A stretch of 23,051 bases of DNA, from NCBI GenBank assembly GCA_036279835.1, contig DASUII010000103.1, positions 1 to 23,051 on the forward strand. Reading direction: 5' to 3'. The DNA comes from GCA-003244245 sp036279835. GTDB taxonomy: Bacteria; Actinomycetota; Actinomycetes; Mycobacteriales; Pseudonocardiaceae. Below the pieces are notes generated by a model that was not told where the DNA came from, did no database searches, and saw only the letters and a program-made list of their open reading frames with translations. A program made the translations under genes and the position numbers. Below, in pieces: positions 10,141-17,814 of this stretch (positions are counted from its first letter, which is position 1; every line of letters begins with the position of its first letter).

Positions 10141-11123
10141 AGCCACCGCGCGCCCTCGGCCGCCCGTGCCTCCCACCAGGCCAGTTCCGGACCAGGGCCG
10201 CCAAGCGCTTTCTCCCACCCGAGCTGAACCATCGTGGCGAGCAGTTCGAGCGCGACGGCGGCGTCCCACCAACCCGCGGTGTCGATCCCGCGCCGTTGCA
10301 GCGCCTCCCGGTAGGAGGTGATCACCTGGTCCTTGGCCTCGGGCAGCAGGTCGGCGTTGAGCGCCAGATACCAGGACAAATCCGCGATCGGCGACGCCTC
10401 ACCGGGAACTTCGCCGAAGTCGAGTAGCACCGTGCGTCCGTCCGGGTGGCTGCCCAGGTTGGCCGCCTTCCAGTCACCGTGCACCAGCGTGTGCGGTACC
10501 GCGCCGAGGGCAGCCTCCAGCGGGGCGGGGTCGTCGAGCAGCGGCAGCACCAACTCGGCCAGCCGGGTGGACGCGGCGGGCAGCTTGTCCCAGCCCTGCG
10601 CCATCACCTTGGGCACCACCGCCTCGGAGCCCCGGGCCGCCTCGGCCTTCGCCACGGCGGGCGAGAACATCAGGTACCGGATGGCCAGCGGGGTAAGCCC
10701 CACCTCATCGCGCCAGCCCCAGAAGGCGGCGTGCATCGCGGCCATGTGATCCACAAATCGAAGGTGTTGCTCGGTCGAGAACGGCCGGCCGGGCGGGAGC
10801 AGTTGGGTGGTGACGTCACGCAGCAGGACCCTGCCCACGGCACCGTCGAAGCTGCACGCGACCACCGCCGGGTCGATGACGTCAGGCATCCGGCCCAACA
10901 GCCCGTCCTCCCACAGGCGAACGTAGCGCTCGCCAGGGTCCCCGGTGGCTCGCAGCAGCCAGTCGTCGCGGGGATCCTGATACTTCAGTACGTAACGCTC
11001 GCCGTCGATGACGACCCGTTCAAAGCGTGCGCCCGACTTGGTGTCCTCGGGCACCCACGGCCTTCGACTGCTCGCCGCCTCCAGCAGATCGTCCAGGCAG
11101 GGAGCGGTCTCAGGCGGTGACAT
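10137..11123 (-). CDS. Aminoglycoside phosphotransferase (APH) family kinase
   Basis: A 328-residue protein-kinase-like phosphotransferase. Seen: an N-lobe strand with lysine (ERYVLKYQD, K47), the catalytic loop HGDWKAANLG (H215, D217, N222) and the metal-binding LLDFGEVPGEASPIADLSWYL with D235. The family includes antibiotic kinases, but also many small-molecule kinases of other roles, so resistance is not implied. The start ATG at 11121-11123 lies inside the end of the SnoaL-like gene (14-base overlap). Its stop overlaps the methyltransferase start by four bases. The three minus-strand genes therefore behave as one operon. Confidence 0.88.
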   Translation of the reverse strand: MSPPETAPCLDDLLEAASSRRPWVPEDTKSGARFERVVIDGERYVLKYQDPRDDWLLRATGDPGERYVRLWEDGLLGRMPDVIDPAVVACSFDGAVGRVLLRDVTTQLLPPGRPFSTEQHLRFVDHMAAMHAAFWGWRDEVGLTPLAIRYLMFSPAVAKAEAARGSEAVVPKVMAQGWDKLPAASTRLAELVLPLLDDPAPLEAALGAVPHTLVHGDWKAANLGSHPDGRTVLLDFGEVPGEASPIADLSWYLALNADLLPEAKDQVITSYREALQRRGIDTAGWWDAAVALELLATMVQLGWEKALGGPGPELAWWEARAAEGARWL

Positions 11124-11514
11124 CTGCGGCCTCGGTCATCTCGGCCAGAAGGGTCGCCGACCACCGTCCCCCGCACCACACCTGGTCTCTGGTGATCCGG
11201 CCGTCAGTCACTTCGACGATATGGGCCTGGTGGGCGGCGTGCGGGACGCCCTCCTGCTCCCAACGAAGGGTGAACTCGACCAGCTCCCCGGTGGGCAGCG
11301 GGGTGCGTTTGAGCTCCTCGAAACTCCCCGCGTCGGCGTACCAGCGGGACAACTCGGCCCGCACGGCGGCTTCACCGCGGACGCTGAATCGCCAGTGGGG
11401 CACCGTGGCGTCCAGCATCACCTCGGGGCTCAAGGCGTCGCAGCCGGCCATCGCCGCACCCTCGATGGCTGCCAGGTACCGCTCAACGGGCCCATCGCTG
11501 CGGTCGTCGGACAT
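11110..11514 (-). CDS. SnoaL/NTF2-like domain protein
   Basis: A small 134-residue protein with the cone-shaped NTF2-like pattern: an N-terminal helix (VERYLAAIEG), the buried aromatic segment LDATVPHWRFSVRGEAAVRAELSRWYAD, and strands ELVEFTLRWEQEG, AHQAHIVEVTDGRITRDQVWCGGRW. This fold covers polyketide cyclases, isomerases, hydrolases and binding proteins, and the function cannot be chosen from sequence. The ATG is preceded by GAGGAG at 6 bases. It is first in the operon with the APH-like kinase and the methyltransferase, and is divergent from the cupin gene across 160 bases that hold a repeated operator-like motif. Confidence 0.8.
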   Translation of the reverse strand: MSDDRSDGPVERYLAAIEGAAMAGCDALSPEVMLDATVPHWRFSVRGEAAVRAELSRWYADAGSFEELKRTPLPTGELVEFTLRWEQEGVPHAAHQAHIVEVTDGRITRDQVWCGGRWSATLLAEMTEAADVTA

Positions 11515-11565
11515 CGTGACTCCTCGGGTTGTGTGCCTAGACGACCATCACGATCTCCCGGGCTC

Positions 11566-11607
11566 CTTGCCACCGGCTTGCCACGGCTGCGGCCAACCGG
11601 TGGCAAG
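11566..11607. promoter_or_regulatory. Operator-like triple half-site in a divergent promoter region
   Basis: Between the SnoaL-like gene and the cupin gene, CTTGCCACCGG (11566-11576) is followed directly by a near copy CTTGCCACGG (11577-11586). The exact reverse complement CCGGTGGCAAG occurs at 11597-11607. An 11-bp perfect inverted repeat with an extra direct half-site in a divergent intergenic region is typical of a regulator binding site. The regulator is unknown. Confidence 0.5.
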
Positions 11608-11674
11608 ACCCGGCTGCATCGTCGTTCTCGTCGCCGGCGCACGGTCCGGCGAATCACCCGGAACGGAGACGACC

Positions 11675-12031
11675 ATGTCAGCAGCCGAGCAGAAGACCTT
11701 CGCCGCACCGGACGAGAGCCGCACCTTCGAGCGGGGACAACTCGACCTGCTCACCATCGGCGGCAGTGAGATCGGCCGTCTCACCCTCTATCCCGGCTGG
11801 CGATGGTCCGACCACATCAAGCCGATCGCCGGCACCGAGCTGTGCGAGGCGCCGCACTTCCAGTACCACGTGCAAGGCACCCTGCACATCGTCATGGCCG
11901 ATAGCACCGAGCTCGACGCCGGGCCTGGCGACGTCACCGCCCTGCCGCAGGGCCACGACGCCTGGGTCGTCGGCGACGAGCCGGTTGTCGTCGTCGACTG
12001 GTGGGGCGCCTCCCACTACGCCAAGAGATGA
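11675..12031 (+). CDS. Cupin-domain protein
   Basis: A 118-residue single-domain cupin. The ATG at 11675 has GGAG at 11665-11668 with 6-base spacing; the longer open frame upstream is non-coding. Seen: a beta-rich pattern with cupin-like segments GWRWSDHIKPIAGTELCEAPHFQYHVQGTLHIVMADSTELDAGPGDVTALPQGHDAWVVGDEPVVVVDW. Histidines at HFQYHVQGTLH and GHDAW could be metal ligands, though the classical G(X)5HXH(X)3,4E(X)6G spacing is loose. Role unknown: it could be a small-molecule enzyme or sensor. It is divergent from the SnoaL-like operon and may share its operator. Confidence 0.8.
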   Translation: MSAAEQKTFAAPDESRTFERGQLDLLTIGGSEIGRLTLYPGWRWSDHIKPIAGTELCEAPHFQYHVQGTLHIVMADSTELDAGPGDVTALPQGHDAWVVGDEPVVVVDWWGASHYAKR

Positions 12032-12164
12032 TCGATGGTGTCGCGGTCAGGGGCTGATCTCGTAGGCGCCGCGCACTGTGGGGCGGCGAGCAGGCCAGAT
12101 AAGATCTTCCGGCTGAAGTGGGCGGCCAATGGCCTACTCCTCTGTCACGAAGCCGACGTTGTTC

Positions 12165-12182
12165 CTGTCAGGTACATGACAG
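12165..12182. promoter_or_regulatory. Short palindrome upstream of the lipoprotein gene
   Basis: The 247 bases between the cupin and the lipoprotein gene contain no convincing gene. They hold CTGTCA-(6)-TGACAG at 12165-12182 and, further down, a CTGCCGG-C-CCGGCAG hairpin. The first could be an operator or the second a weak terminator for the cupin gene; both are low-confidence. Confidence 0.25.
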
Positions 12183-12278
12183 CGGGCCGATGAGTCAGTA
12201 CGAAGAATAACGCTGCCGGCCCGGCAGGGAAGCGCCCGAATGCTCCACAACGGTTCGGTTCCGAGAGGTGGTTGACTG

Positions 12279-12830
12279 ATGTCATCCAATTCAGATGTGT
12301 ACTCAAAAGCGGTGCCGTGGGGGAAACGAGCTGGAACCGCCGCATTTCTTGCCGCTCTTATGCTACCCGTGCTCGGGGCGTGCGGCCAGAACGCGACACC
12401 CGACCGGAACGCAGATACTGTCACGATGCTCCGCTTCTTCGAGCGTGACACACAGCAGGCGACCTTGGATCTCGGTCCTCAGGGGACGGGTCCGGGAGAC
12501 CAGTTCATCTACGCCGGCGACCTGTTCGATCATGCTGGAGGAAAGCAAGTCGGGCACACCGCAGGCCAGTGCACCACGTTCAGTGGAAATGCCACCGCCG
12601 CTGGCGATGTCCTCTGCACCGCCACCTTCGTCCTCGATCGTGGACAGATCACAATGCAAGGTCTGTTCGACACTACTGCACTGTTCGGTAGGGGCCAAAC
12701 CCTCCCGTGGGCAATCGTAGGTGGCACGGGCATCTATCATAATGCCCGCGGCGATGGCACTGTCCAAGTGCCCCCCGACGTGCCGAACCAAACCGACGCC
12801 AACTTCGTTATAAACGTGGTAACTGGCTGA
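12279..12830 (+). CDS. Secreted lipoprotein with allene oxide cyclase barrel-like domain
   Basis: The protein has 183 residues. The N-terminus carries a basic region (KAVPWGKR), a hydrophobic stretch (AAFLAALMLPVLGAC) and a lipobox ending at C35, so it should be lipid-anchored outside the membrane. The mature part has the dirigent/allene-oxide-cyclase beta-barrel pattern: DQFIYAGDLFDHAGGKQVGHTAGQC, VLCTATFVLDRGQITMQGLF, and AIVGGTGIYHNARGDGTVQV. In plants this fold cyclises allene oxides, but bacterial members are mostly uncharacterised, so no reaction is assigned. The ATG at 12279 follows GAGAGGTG at about 8 bases. The next ATG (12830) overlaps its stop, but that frame closes after 15 codons. 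Confidence 0.82.
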   Translation: MSSNSDVYSKAVPWGKRAGTAAFLAALMLPVLGACGQNATPDRNADTVTMLRFFERDTQQATLDLGPQGTGPGDQFIYAGDLFDHAGGKQVGHTAGQCTTFSGNATAAGDVLCTATFVLDRGQITMQGLFDTTALFGRGQTLPWAIVGGTGIYHNARGDGTVQVPPDVPNQTDANFVINVVTG

Positions 12831-12849
12831 TGTACCCGCGTGGGCACCA

Positions 12850-14616
12850 TTGTTCGCAGCGGCGTTCATTGTGCTGACGCTGCTGGGCTGTGCGCCGCGG
12901 CACTGGGGCGACGCGGCAGGTCCCCGCGCTGGCCCGCCAGCCTCCATCACTGCGGGTGTCAGAGCAGTGTCGGGTGGGATAGCTTCGACGGTTGTGAGCC
13001 CAGATCCCTCGGTGAGCGCAACGCCTGCATCCGACCAGATCACCTCCTATCTCGACTGGTACTTCGATCAACATCCGGTGCATGCCGACGCGCTCGGCGC
13101 AACCGGGTACGGCCACCGGCTCGGTGACTTCAACGCCGCCGCCTTCGACAGCCGCGACCGGGCCACCGCCGGATGGCTGACCCGGTTCGAAGCCGAGCCG
13201 GCCGGGATCGATCGGGACCTCGTCGTCTCGACACTGCGAGGGAACGTGTTAATGGCCGGCTGGCCGGCCTGGCGGCGCGACCCGTCGGTGTACCTGAGCC
13301 CGGTGTTCGCCGGCTTGCTGTTGCCGTTCCTGCACCGGCTGCGCCCCGAACCGGAGCTGGTCGACGGCGCGTTGGCGCGGTTGGCGGAGGTGCCCGACGT
13401 GCTCGCATCATGCCGAGCCAACCTCGATCCGGCACTGTCGGCTCCACGGCTTGTCCGTCGCGCTCTCGGACAGGCCGCGGCCGGTGCGGCGTTCCTCCGC
13501 GATTCGCTACCCGCCGAGGTCAGCGACCCACTGCTGCGCAATCGCCTGCAAAATGCAGCCATCCCAGCAGTGCAGGCGTTCGAGGAGACCACCGCGTTCC
13601 TCACCGACTTCGCCGAGCGCGCCACCGGTGACTGGCGGACGGGCGAGACGCTGTACTCAGCACTCTTACAGCAGCGTGAGCTGCTCGGGTACGGGGCCGG
13701 CGAGCTGCACCGCCGGGGCGTCGAAGCCTGGGATGGTCTCGACACACAGATGCGGGAACTGGCGCCTCGGGTGCCCGGCGGCAGCGCCAACTGGCGGGCC
13801 ACCATGGCGGCCCTGCAGGACGACCACCCGCCCACACTGCAGGCGATGCGCGCGGAATACGAGGCTGAGACCGCGCGGGCCCGGGCCTTCCTCGCCGATC
13901 GCGAGCTGGTGACCTTCGCCGAAGGCGAGCAGTGCCGGGTAGTGCCGGCACCCGCTTACCAGCGCCCGATCCTGGCGGTGGCGTCCTACCTGCAACCACC
14001 GCCGCTGACCCGCTCCCGGATCGGCCACTTCTTCGTGCCCTACACCCCAGACGGCGCCACCGATGACGAGATCATCCAGCGGCTGCGAACCAACGCCCGC
14101 GCGCAGCTGCCCACCATCTCCGTGCATGAGGCCTACCCAGGGCACCACTGGCAGCTGTCGTGGGCAGCTGAGGCGTCCCCGGCGGCGCGCAGTGTGCGGG
14201 CGGTGCACCGGAGCAGCTACTTCGCGGAGGGCTGGGCGCTGTACGCCGAGGGCATGATGCGCGAGCAGGGATACTTCACCGATCCGGCGCACGAACTCGC
14301 ACACCTCGACGCCCGGATCTTCCGTGCGGCCCGGATGGTGGTGGACACCGCGCTGCACTGCGGGGACATGGATCCGGTCCAAGCCGAGGACTTCATGATC
14401 ACCCACGCGTCGCTGTCCCCCGGCACCACCAAAGCCGAGGTCGACCGGTACTGCGCGTGGCCGACGCAGGCTGCCTCCTACCTGACCGGCTGCCTGGAGA
14501 TCGAACAGCTGCGCGCGCAATGGCCCGGGGAGCTGCGCGATTTCCACGACACGCTGGCCGGCTCCGGCTGCCTACCGCTCGGGCTGGCCAGGCGAGCTGT
14601 GGCCGGTGGCTCGTAG
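12850..14616 (+). CDS. DUF885-family zinc metallopeptidase-like protein
   Basis: The reading frame from TTG at 12850 gives 588 residues. DUF885 hallmarks are clear: HEAYPGHH (residues 426-433, HExxxHH-type metal site) and YFAEGWALYAEGMM (glutamate E460), with the family N-terminal pattern SYLDWYFDQHPVHADALGATGYGHRLGDF. The start is uncertain. The TTG start gives a short lipoprotein-like leader (FIVLTLLGC), but with no positive charge and no ribosome site. An ATG at 12830 in another frame would supply MYPRGHH and would fit only with a frameshift. GTGs at 12994 and 13012 would give a cytosolic protein beginning near the domain. Likely a peptidase or hydrolase; substrate unknown. Confidence 0.85.
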   Translation: MFAAAFIVLTLLGCAPRHWGDAAGPRAGPPASITAGVRAVSGGIASTVVSPDPSVSATPASDQITSYLDWYFDQHPVHADALGATGYGHRLGDFNAAAFDSRDRATAGWLTRFEAEPAGIDRDLVVSTLRGNVLMAGWPAWRRDPSVYLSPVFAGLLLPFLHRLRPEPELVDGALARLAEVPDVLASCRANLDPALSAPRLVRRALGQAAAGAAFLRDSLPAEVSDPLLRNRLQNAAIPAVQAFEETTAFLTDFAERATGDWRTGETLYSALLQQRELLGYGAGELHRRGVEAWDGLDTQMRELAPRVPGGSANWRATMAALQDDHPPTLQAMRAEYEAETARARAFLADRELVTFAEGEQCRVVPAPAYQRPILAVASYLQPPPLTRSRIGHFFVPYTPDGATDDEIIQRLRTNARAQLPTISVHEAYPGHHWQLSWAAEASPAARSVRAVHRSSYFAEGWALYAEGMMREQGYFTDPAHELAHLDARIFRAARMVVDTALHCGDMDPVQAEDFMITHASLSPGTTKAEVDRYCAWPTQAASYLTGCLEIEQLRAQWPGELRDFHDTLAGSGCLPLGLARRAVAGGS

Positions 14617-14625
14617 GCTGGCGCC

Positions 14626-15600
14626 ATGCGGGCGATCCAGATCACCGAGACCGGCGGTCCTGAGGTCCTGCGCTTGGCCGAGCTGCCCGATCCGGCGCCC
14701 GGGCCCGGCCAGTTACTCGTGGAGCTCGCTGCAGCCGGCGTCAACTACATCGACACCTACCACCGCAGCGGTGCCTACCCGATGCCGTTGCCGTTCATCC
14801 CCGGTTCGGAGGGCGCCGGCACCGTCACCGCCGTGGGACCCGACGTCAGCGATTTTGCCTTCGGCGATCAGGTGGCCTGGGCGGCCAGCCCCGGCAGCTA
14901 CGCCGAGCTTGCCGTGGTGGCCACCGATCAAGCTGTGCCGGTGCCCCAGGGAGTGGACATCGAAATCGCCGCGGGCTGTCTGCTACAGGGCATGACTGCG
15001 CACTATCTCGTGGTGTCGGTGCACGCTGTGCAGCCCGGCGAGACCCTGCTGATCCACGCCGCGGCGGGCGGGATGGGGTTACTGCTCACCCAGCTGGCAA
15101 CCGCGCGTGGCGGCCGCGTGATCGCAACGGTGTCCACCGCTGAGAAGGAGCGGCTGGCCAGGGAGGCCGGGGCGGCGGAGGTGATCCGCTACACCGAGGT
15201 CGACGACGTGGCCGGCGAGGTCCGCCGGCTGACCGGTGGGGATGGTGTCGCCGCCGTCTACGACGGCGTGGGCGCCTCGACGTTCGACGCCAGCCTCTCC
15301 TCGCTGCGCCGCCGCGGGATGCTCGCACTCTTCGGCGCCGCCAGCGGGCCGGTGCCGCCGGTGGACGCCCAGCGGCTGAACTCCGCCGGCTCGGTATTTC
15401 TCACCAGGCCGAAACTGGCGGACTATGTCGCCACCCGCGAGGAACTCACCTGGCGCGCCGGTGAGGTGTTCGGCGCGATCCTCGACGGGTCACTACGGAT
15501 CAGCATCGGCGGCCGCTACCCGCTCACCGACGCCGGCCGGGCCCACCAAGATCTGCAGAGCCGTCGCACCACTGGAAAGCTCATGTTGCTGCCCTGCTGA
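14626..15600 (+). CDS. NADPH:quinone oxidoreductase, zeta-crystallin type
   Basis: A 324-residue zinc-independent member of the medium-chain dehydrogenase family, which reduces quinones or activated alkenes with NADPH. Seen: the family start MRAIQITETGGPEVLRL, VNYIDTYHRSGAYPMPLPFIPGSEGAGTV, the GCLLQGMTAHYLV substrate/cofactor segment, the Rossmann loop HAAAGGMGLLLTQLA (around 144-158), and YDGVGASTFDASLSSLRRRGMLALFGAASGPV. No zinc-ligand cysteines are present, as expected. The ATG at 14626 lies nine bases after the DUF885 stop, so co-transcription is likely. It ends before a large palindrome shared with the convergent glycosyltransferase gene. Confidence 0.92.
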   Translation: MRAIQITETGGPEVLRLAELPDPAPGPGQLLVELAAAGVNYIDTYHRSGAYPMPLPFIPGSEGAGTVTAVGPDVSDFAFGDQVAWAASPGSYAELAVVATDQAVPVPQGVDIEIAAGCLLQGMTAHYLVVSVHAVQPGETLLIHAAAGGMGLLLTQLATARGGRVIATVSTAEKERLAREAGAAEVIRYTEVDDVAGEVRRLTGGDGVAAVYDGVGASTFDASLSSLRRRGMLALFGAASGPVPPVDAQRLNSAGSVFLTRPKLADYVATREELTWRAGEVFGAILDGSLRISIGGRYPLTDAGRAHQDLQSRRTTGKLMLLPC

Positions 15601-15628
15601 ATGGCGCCCAGGTGCACAAGGTCATGCC

Positions 15629-15696
15629 CATGATCGCCGAAGCTGAGCGTTCACCGTGCATTTGTGCACCGATACGGCTCAGTGTCGACGATCATG
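15629..15696. repeat. 68-bp imperfect palindrome between convergent genes
   Basis: Arms 15629-15656 and 15669-15696 match at 20 of 28 positions as inverted repeats. Conserved blocks are CATGATCG and CTGAGC on the left and GCTCAG and CGATCATG on the right. The centre holds GTGCA-TTTG-TGCAC. A further perfect pair, GGTGCACAA (15611-15619) and TTGTGCACC (15662-15670), is nested in it. The right arm covers the stop codon of the glycosyltransferase gene. It could be a bidirectional terminator, a small non-autonomous mobile repeat, or a protein-binding site; multicopy status cannot be tested here. Confidence 0.6.
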
Positions 15697-16438
15697 AGAG
15701 AAAGCGGGGATGCTGCCGCCCGGCCGCCCGGGGACGTCGACGCCTGCGGCGGGTGCCGGCTTCGTAGCGCCGGCGGATCCGTTCCGGGTCGACGCCGAGC
15801 AGGTATTGCAGCTTGAGCAGCTGCATGAGCACGGTCATCCGCCACACACCCTGGTCGACTAGCCGCCGGGCCGACGCGGTGACCGCAGTCGGCAGCACCA
15901 CGAGCTCACCACGCCGTCGCAGGATGCGAGACATCTCCAGATCCTCCATCAGGGGGATCTGCGGAAAGCCGCCGACCGAATCGAACACGTCACGGCGGAC
16001 GAACATAGCCTGATCTCCGAAGATCCAGTGCAGCCGGCGAGCCCGCAGGTTGGAGCTGACGGCCAGGTAGTCCAGGCCCAGGCTGCGCTGGTCGAAGCGC
16101 AGTTGCAGACCGCCGCCGACCACACCGGGGTCCAGTAGCGCCCGCCGGACCAGGTCGAGCGCGTCGACTGGCACCCGGCAGTCCGCGTGGATGAACCAGA
16201 GGATGTCGCCGGTGGTCACCGCGGCTCCGGCGTTCATCTGGGTGGCCCGGCCCGCAGCAGTGCGGACCGTGCGGGCGTAGCGTCCCGCGAGGTCAAGGGT
16301 CCCGTCGGTGCTGCCGCCGTCGACCACGACCAGTTCGCAGCCGGGGAAGTCGCTGCCCAAGCGTTGCAGGCACTGCTCGATGCGGCATGCCTCATTGAGG
16401 GCGGGCACCACGATCGACACCGTTGCTGGCGTGCTCAC
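15692..16438 (-). CDS. Family 2 glycosyltransferase (TIGR04283-like)
   Basis: A 248-residue GT-A fold transferase. Seen: start SIVVPALNEACRIEQCL, nucleotide-sugar aspartate in ELVVVDGGSTDGT (D40), metal-site region ILWFIHADCRVP (D86), GDQAMFVRRDVFDSVGGFP (141-159) and the acceptor/base motif LMEDLEMSRILRRRG (E165, D166). The tail is very arginine-rich (RRRYEAGTRRRRRRPR). The start is a GTG at 16436-16438 with a poor ribosome site. The family is broadly distributed with unknown acceptors. The gene is divergent from an FAD-dependent oxidoreductase across 69 bases. Confidence 0.88.
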   Translation of the reverse strand: MSTPATVSIVVPALNEACRIEQCLQRLGSDFPGCELVVVDGGSTDGTLDLAGRYARTVRTAAGRATQMNAGAAVTTGDILWFIHADCRVPVDALDLVRRALLDPGVVGGGLQLRFDQRSLGLDYLAVSSNLRARRLHWIFGDQAMFVRRDVFDSVGGFPQIPLMEDLEMSRILRRRGELVVLPTAVTASARRLVDQGVWRMTVLMQLLKLQYLLGVDPERIRRRYEAGTRRRRRRPRAAGRQHPRFLS

Positions 16439-16507
16439 CGATCCGAACGTCCCCCAGTCTCGAACAGATAGACGCCGATACTACGTCGCTGACGAAACGG
16501 AGTGCGG

Positions 16508-17746
16508 GTGACAGCGGTAGCCGACGGACCGGGCCACGTCGCGATTCTCGGTGCTGGGCCGATCGGTCTCGATGCCGCGTTGGCCTTCCTGGACAACGGT
16601 TGGTCGGTCACCGTGTACGAGTCAGCTGCGTCGGTGGCCGCCAACGTCGCGGCATGGAATCATATCCGGCTGTTCACGCCTTGGTCGATGAATGCGTCGA
16701 CGCGGATGCTGGCGCATCTGGACGCCGCCGGGGTTGCGCCGCCGGGGCCCGCCAATTACTGCCCGACCGGTGGTGAGTTCGCCCAGCAGCTGCTTCGACC
16801 GGTAGCCGCGCTACCGGAGCTGGCGCCCGCTATCCGCAGCCGTACCAGGGTGCTCGCCGTCGCCCGGGAGGGCCTGCTCAAGCACGAGGAGATCGGTAGC
16901 CCGCAGCGTGGTTCGCGACCGTTCCGCTTACTCGTTTCCGGACCCGACGACGGTGAACGGGCGGAGCACGCAGACCTGCTGCTGGACTGCACCGGCAGCT
17001 ACGACCACGCGAACGTGCTCGGTGACGGTGGGATCCCCGCTCCGGGCGAACTGCGGGTAGCCGACCGGATCACCCGCCGGCTTCCCGACTTCACCCGCGA
17101 CGGTGACGAGTGGGGCGGCAGCCGGCTGCTGCTGGTGGGCGCGGGAAAATCAGCTCAGACCGCGGCGCGTGATCTCGCCGAGCTGGTCGCCGTGTGGCCT
17201 GGCACCCACGTCGTGTGGGCGGTGCGAGCAGCGGACCCGGATTGGGGGGAGGTCCCCGACGACCCGCTTCCGCAACGCCAGGAACTCGTGAAGATGTCCC
17301 AACGGCTGCACTCCGGCTCGGTGCCCGGCGTGCAGGTACGCACCGGTGTGGTGGTCGACGCGTTGCGGGAAACGGATGACGGCGTGGTCGTCGCGCTGCG
17401 TGCGAACACCGGGGCTGTCGAAGAGATCGTCGTCGACCGCGTCATCGCCTTGACCGGTTTTCTGGGTGACACCTCGCTCTACCGGCAGCTCCAGGTCCAT
17501 GAGTGCTATGCCACCGCCGCCCCGATGAACCTTTCGGCGGCGTTGTTGGCCGCTGCGGGCGATGGCCCGGCGGACTGCCTGGCTCAAGCGTCGCACGGGG
17601 TGGACGTACTTCGGGTACCCGAGCCGAACTTCTTCGTGCTCGGCACGAAGTCCTACGGGCGCAACAGCAACTTCCTGCTACGCGTCGGCTACGAGCAGGT
17701 CGACGAGGTAGCCAGCGCGTACGCCGGCTCCACCATGCCAGCTTGA
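16508..17746 (+). CDS. FAD-dependent oxidoreductase, flavin monooxygenase/thioredoxin reductase-like
   Basis: A 412-residue flavoprotein with two dinucleotide sites: an N-terminal FAD motif VAILGAGPIGLDAALAFLDNG, and an internal NAD(P) motif LLLVGAGKSAQTAARDLAEL about 200 residues later. The layout is that of flavin-containing monooxygenase-like or TrxR-like enzymes. There is no CxxC redox pair near the NAD(P) site, so a disulfide reductase is unlikely. I chose the GTG at 16508 over 16502 because GGAG at 16499-16502 leaves a usable 5-base spacer. The ending SYGRNSNFLLRVGYEQV is well ordered. The substrate is unknown; it is divergent from a glycosyltransferase and convergent with the metallophosphoesterase/radical-SAM gene. 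Confidence 0.85.
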   Translation: MTAVADGPGHVAILGAGPIGLDAALAFLDNGWSVTVYESAASVAANVAAWNHIRLFTPWSMNASTRMLAHLDAAGVAPPGPANYCPTGGEFAQQLLRPVAALPELAPAIRSRTRVLAVAREGLLKHEEIGSPQRGSRPFRLLVSGPDDGERAEHADLLLDCTGSYDHANVLGDGGIPAPGELRVADRITRRLPDFTRDGDEWGGSRLLLVGAGKSAQTAARDLAELVAVWPGTHVVWAVRAADPDWGEVPDDPLPQRQELVKMSQRLHSGSVPGVQVRTGVVVDALRETDDGVVVALRANTGAVEEIVVDRVIALTGFLGDTSLYRQLQVHECYATAAPMNLSAALLAAAGDGPADCLAQASHGVDVLRVPEPNFFVLGTKSYGRNSNFLLRVGYEQVDEVASAYAGSTMPA

Positions 17747-17748
17747 TC

Positions 17749-17782
17749 GTCGTTCATGTGACGACAACGACAAAACTTGTCG
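17749..17782. terminator. Two small hairpins between convergent genes
   Basis: The 68-base gap between two convergent stops holds GTCGT-(7)-ACGAC at 17749-17765 and CGACAA-AAC-TTGTCG at 17768-17782. Neither is followed by a T-run. They may assist termination from both sides, but the stems are short. Confidence 0.3.
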
Positions 17783-17814
17783 CGCAAGACACACAACCGA
17801 CGATCACCACGAGA

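Noticed and set aside
10141..10272. N-terminal extension of the methyltransferase to 10272
   Set aside because: It lies inside the kinase coding region on the same strand in another frame; the GTG overlapping the kinase stop is a better start.
10137..11123. Antibiotic resistance gene call for the APH-family kinase
   Set aside because: Only family-level motifs are visible. Many members act on other small molecules and there is no mobile-element or resistance context.
11027..11674. N-terminal extension of the cupin gene in the same open frame
   Set aside because: It reads across the SnoaL-like gene and the intergenic repeats; the good ribosome site and the domain both place the start at 11675.
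12134..13043. Minus-strand ORFs opposite the lipoprotein gene
   Set aside because: No recognisable domains or ribosome sites; the plus-strand lipoprotein with signal peptide and barrel motifs explains the region.
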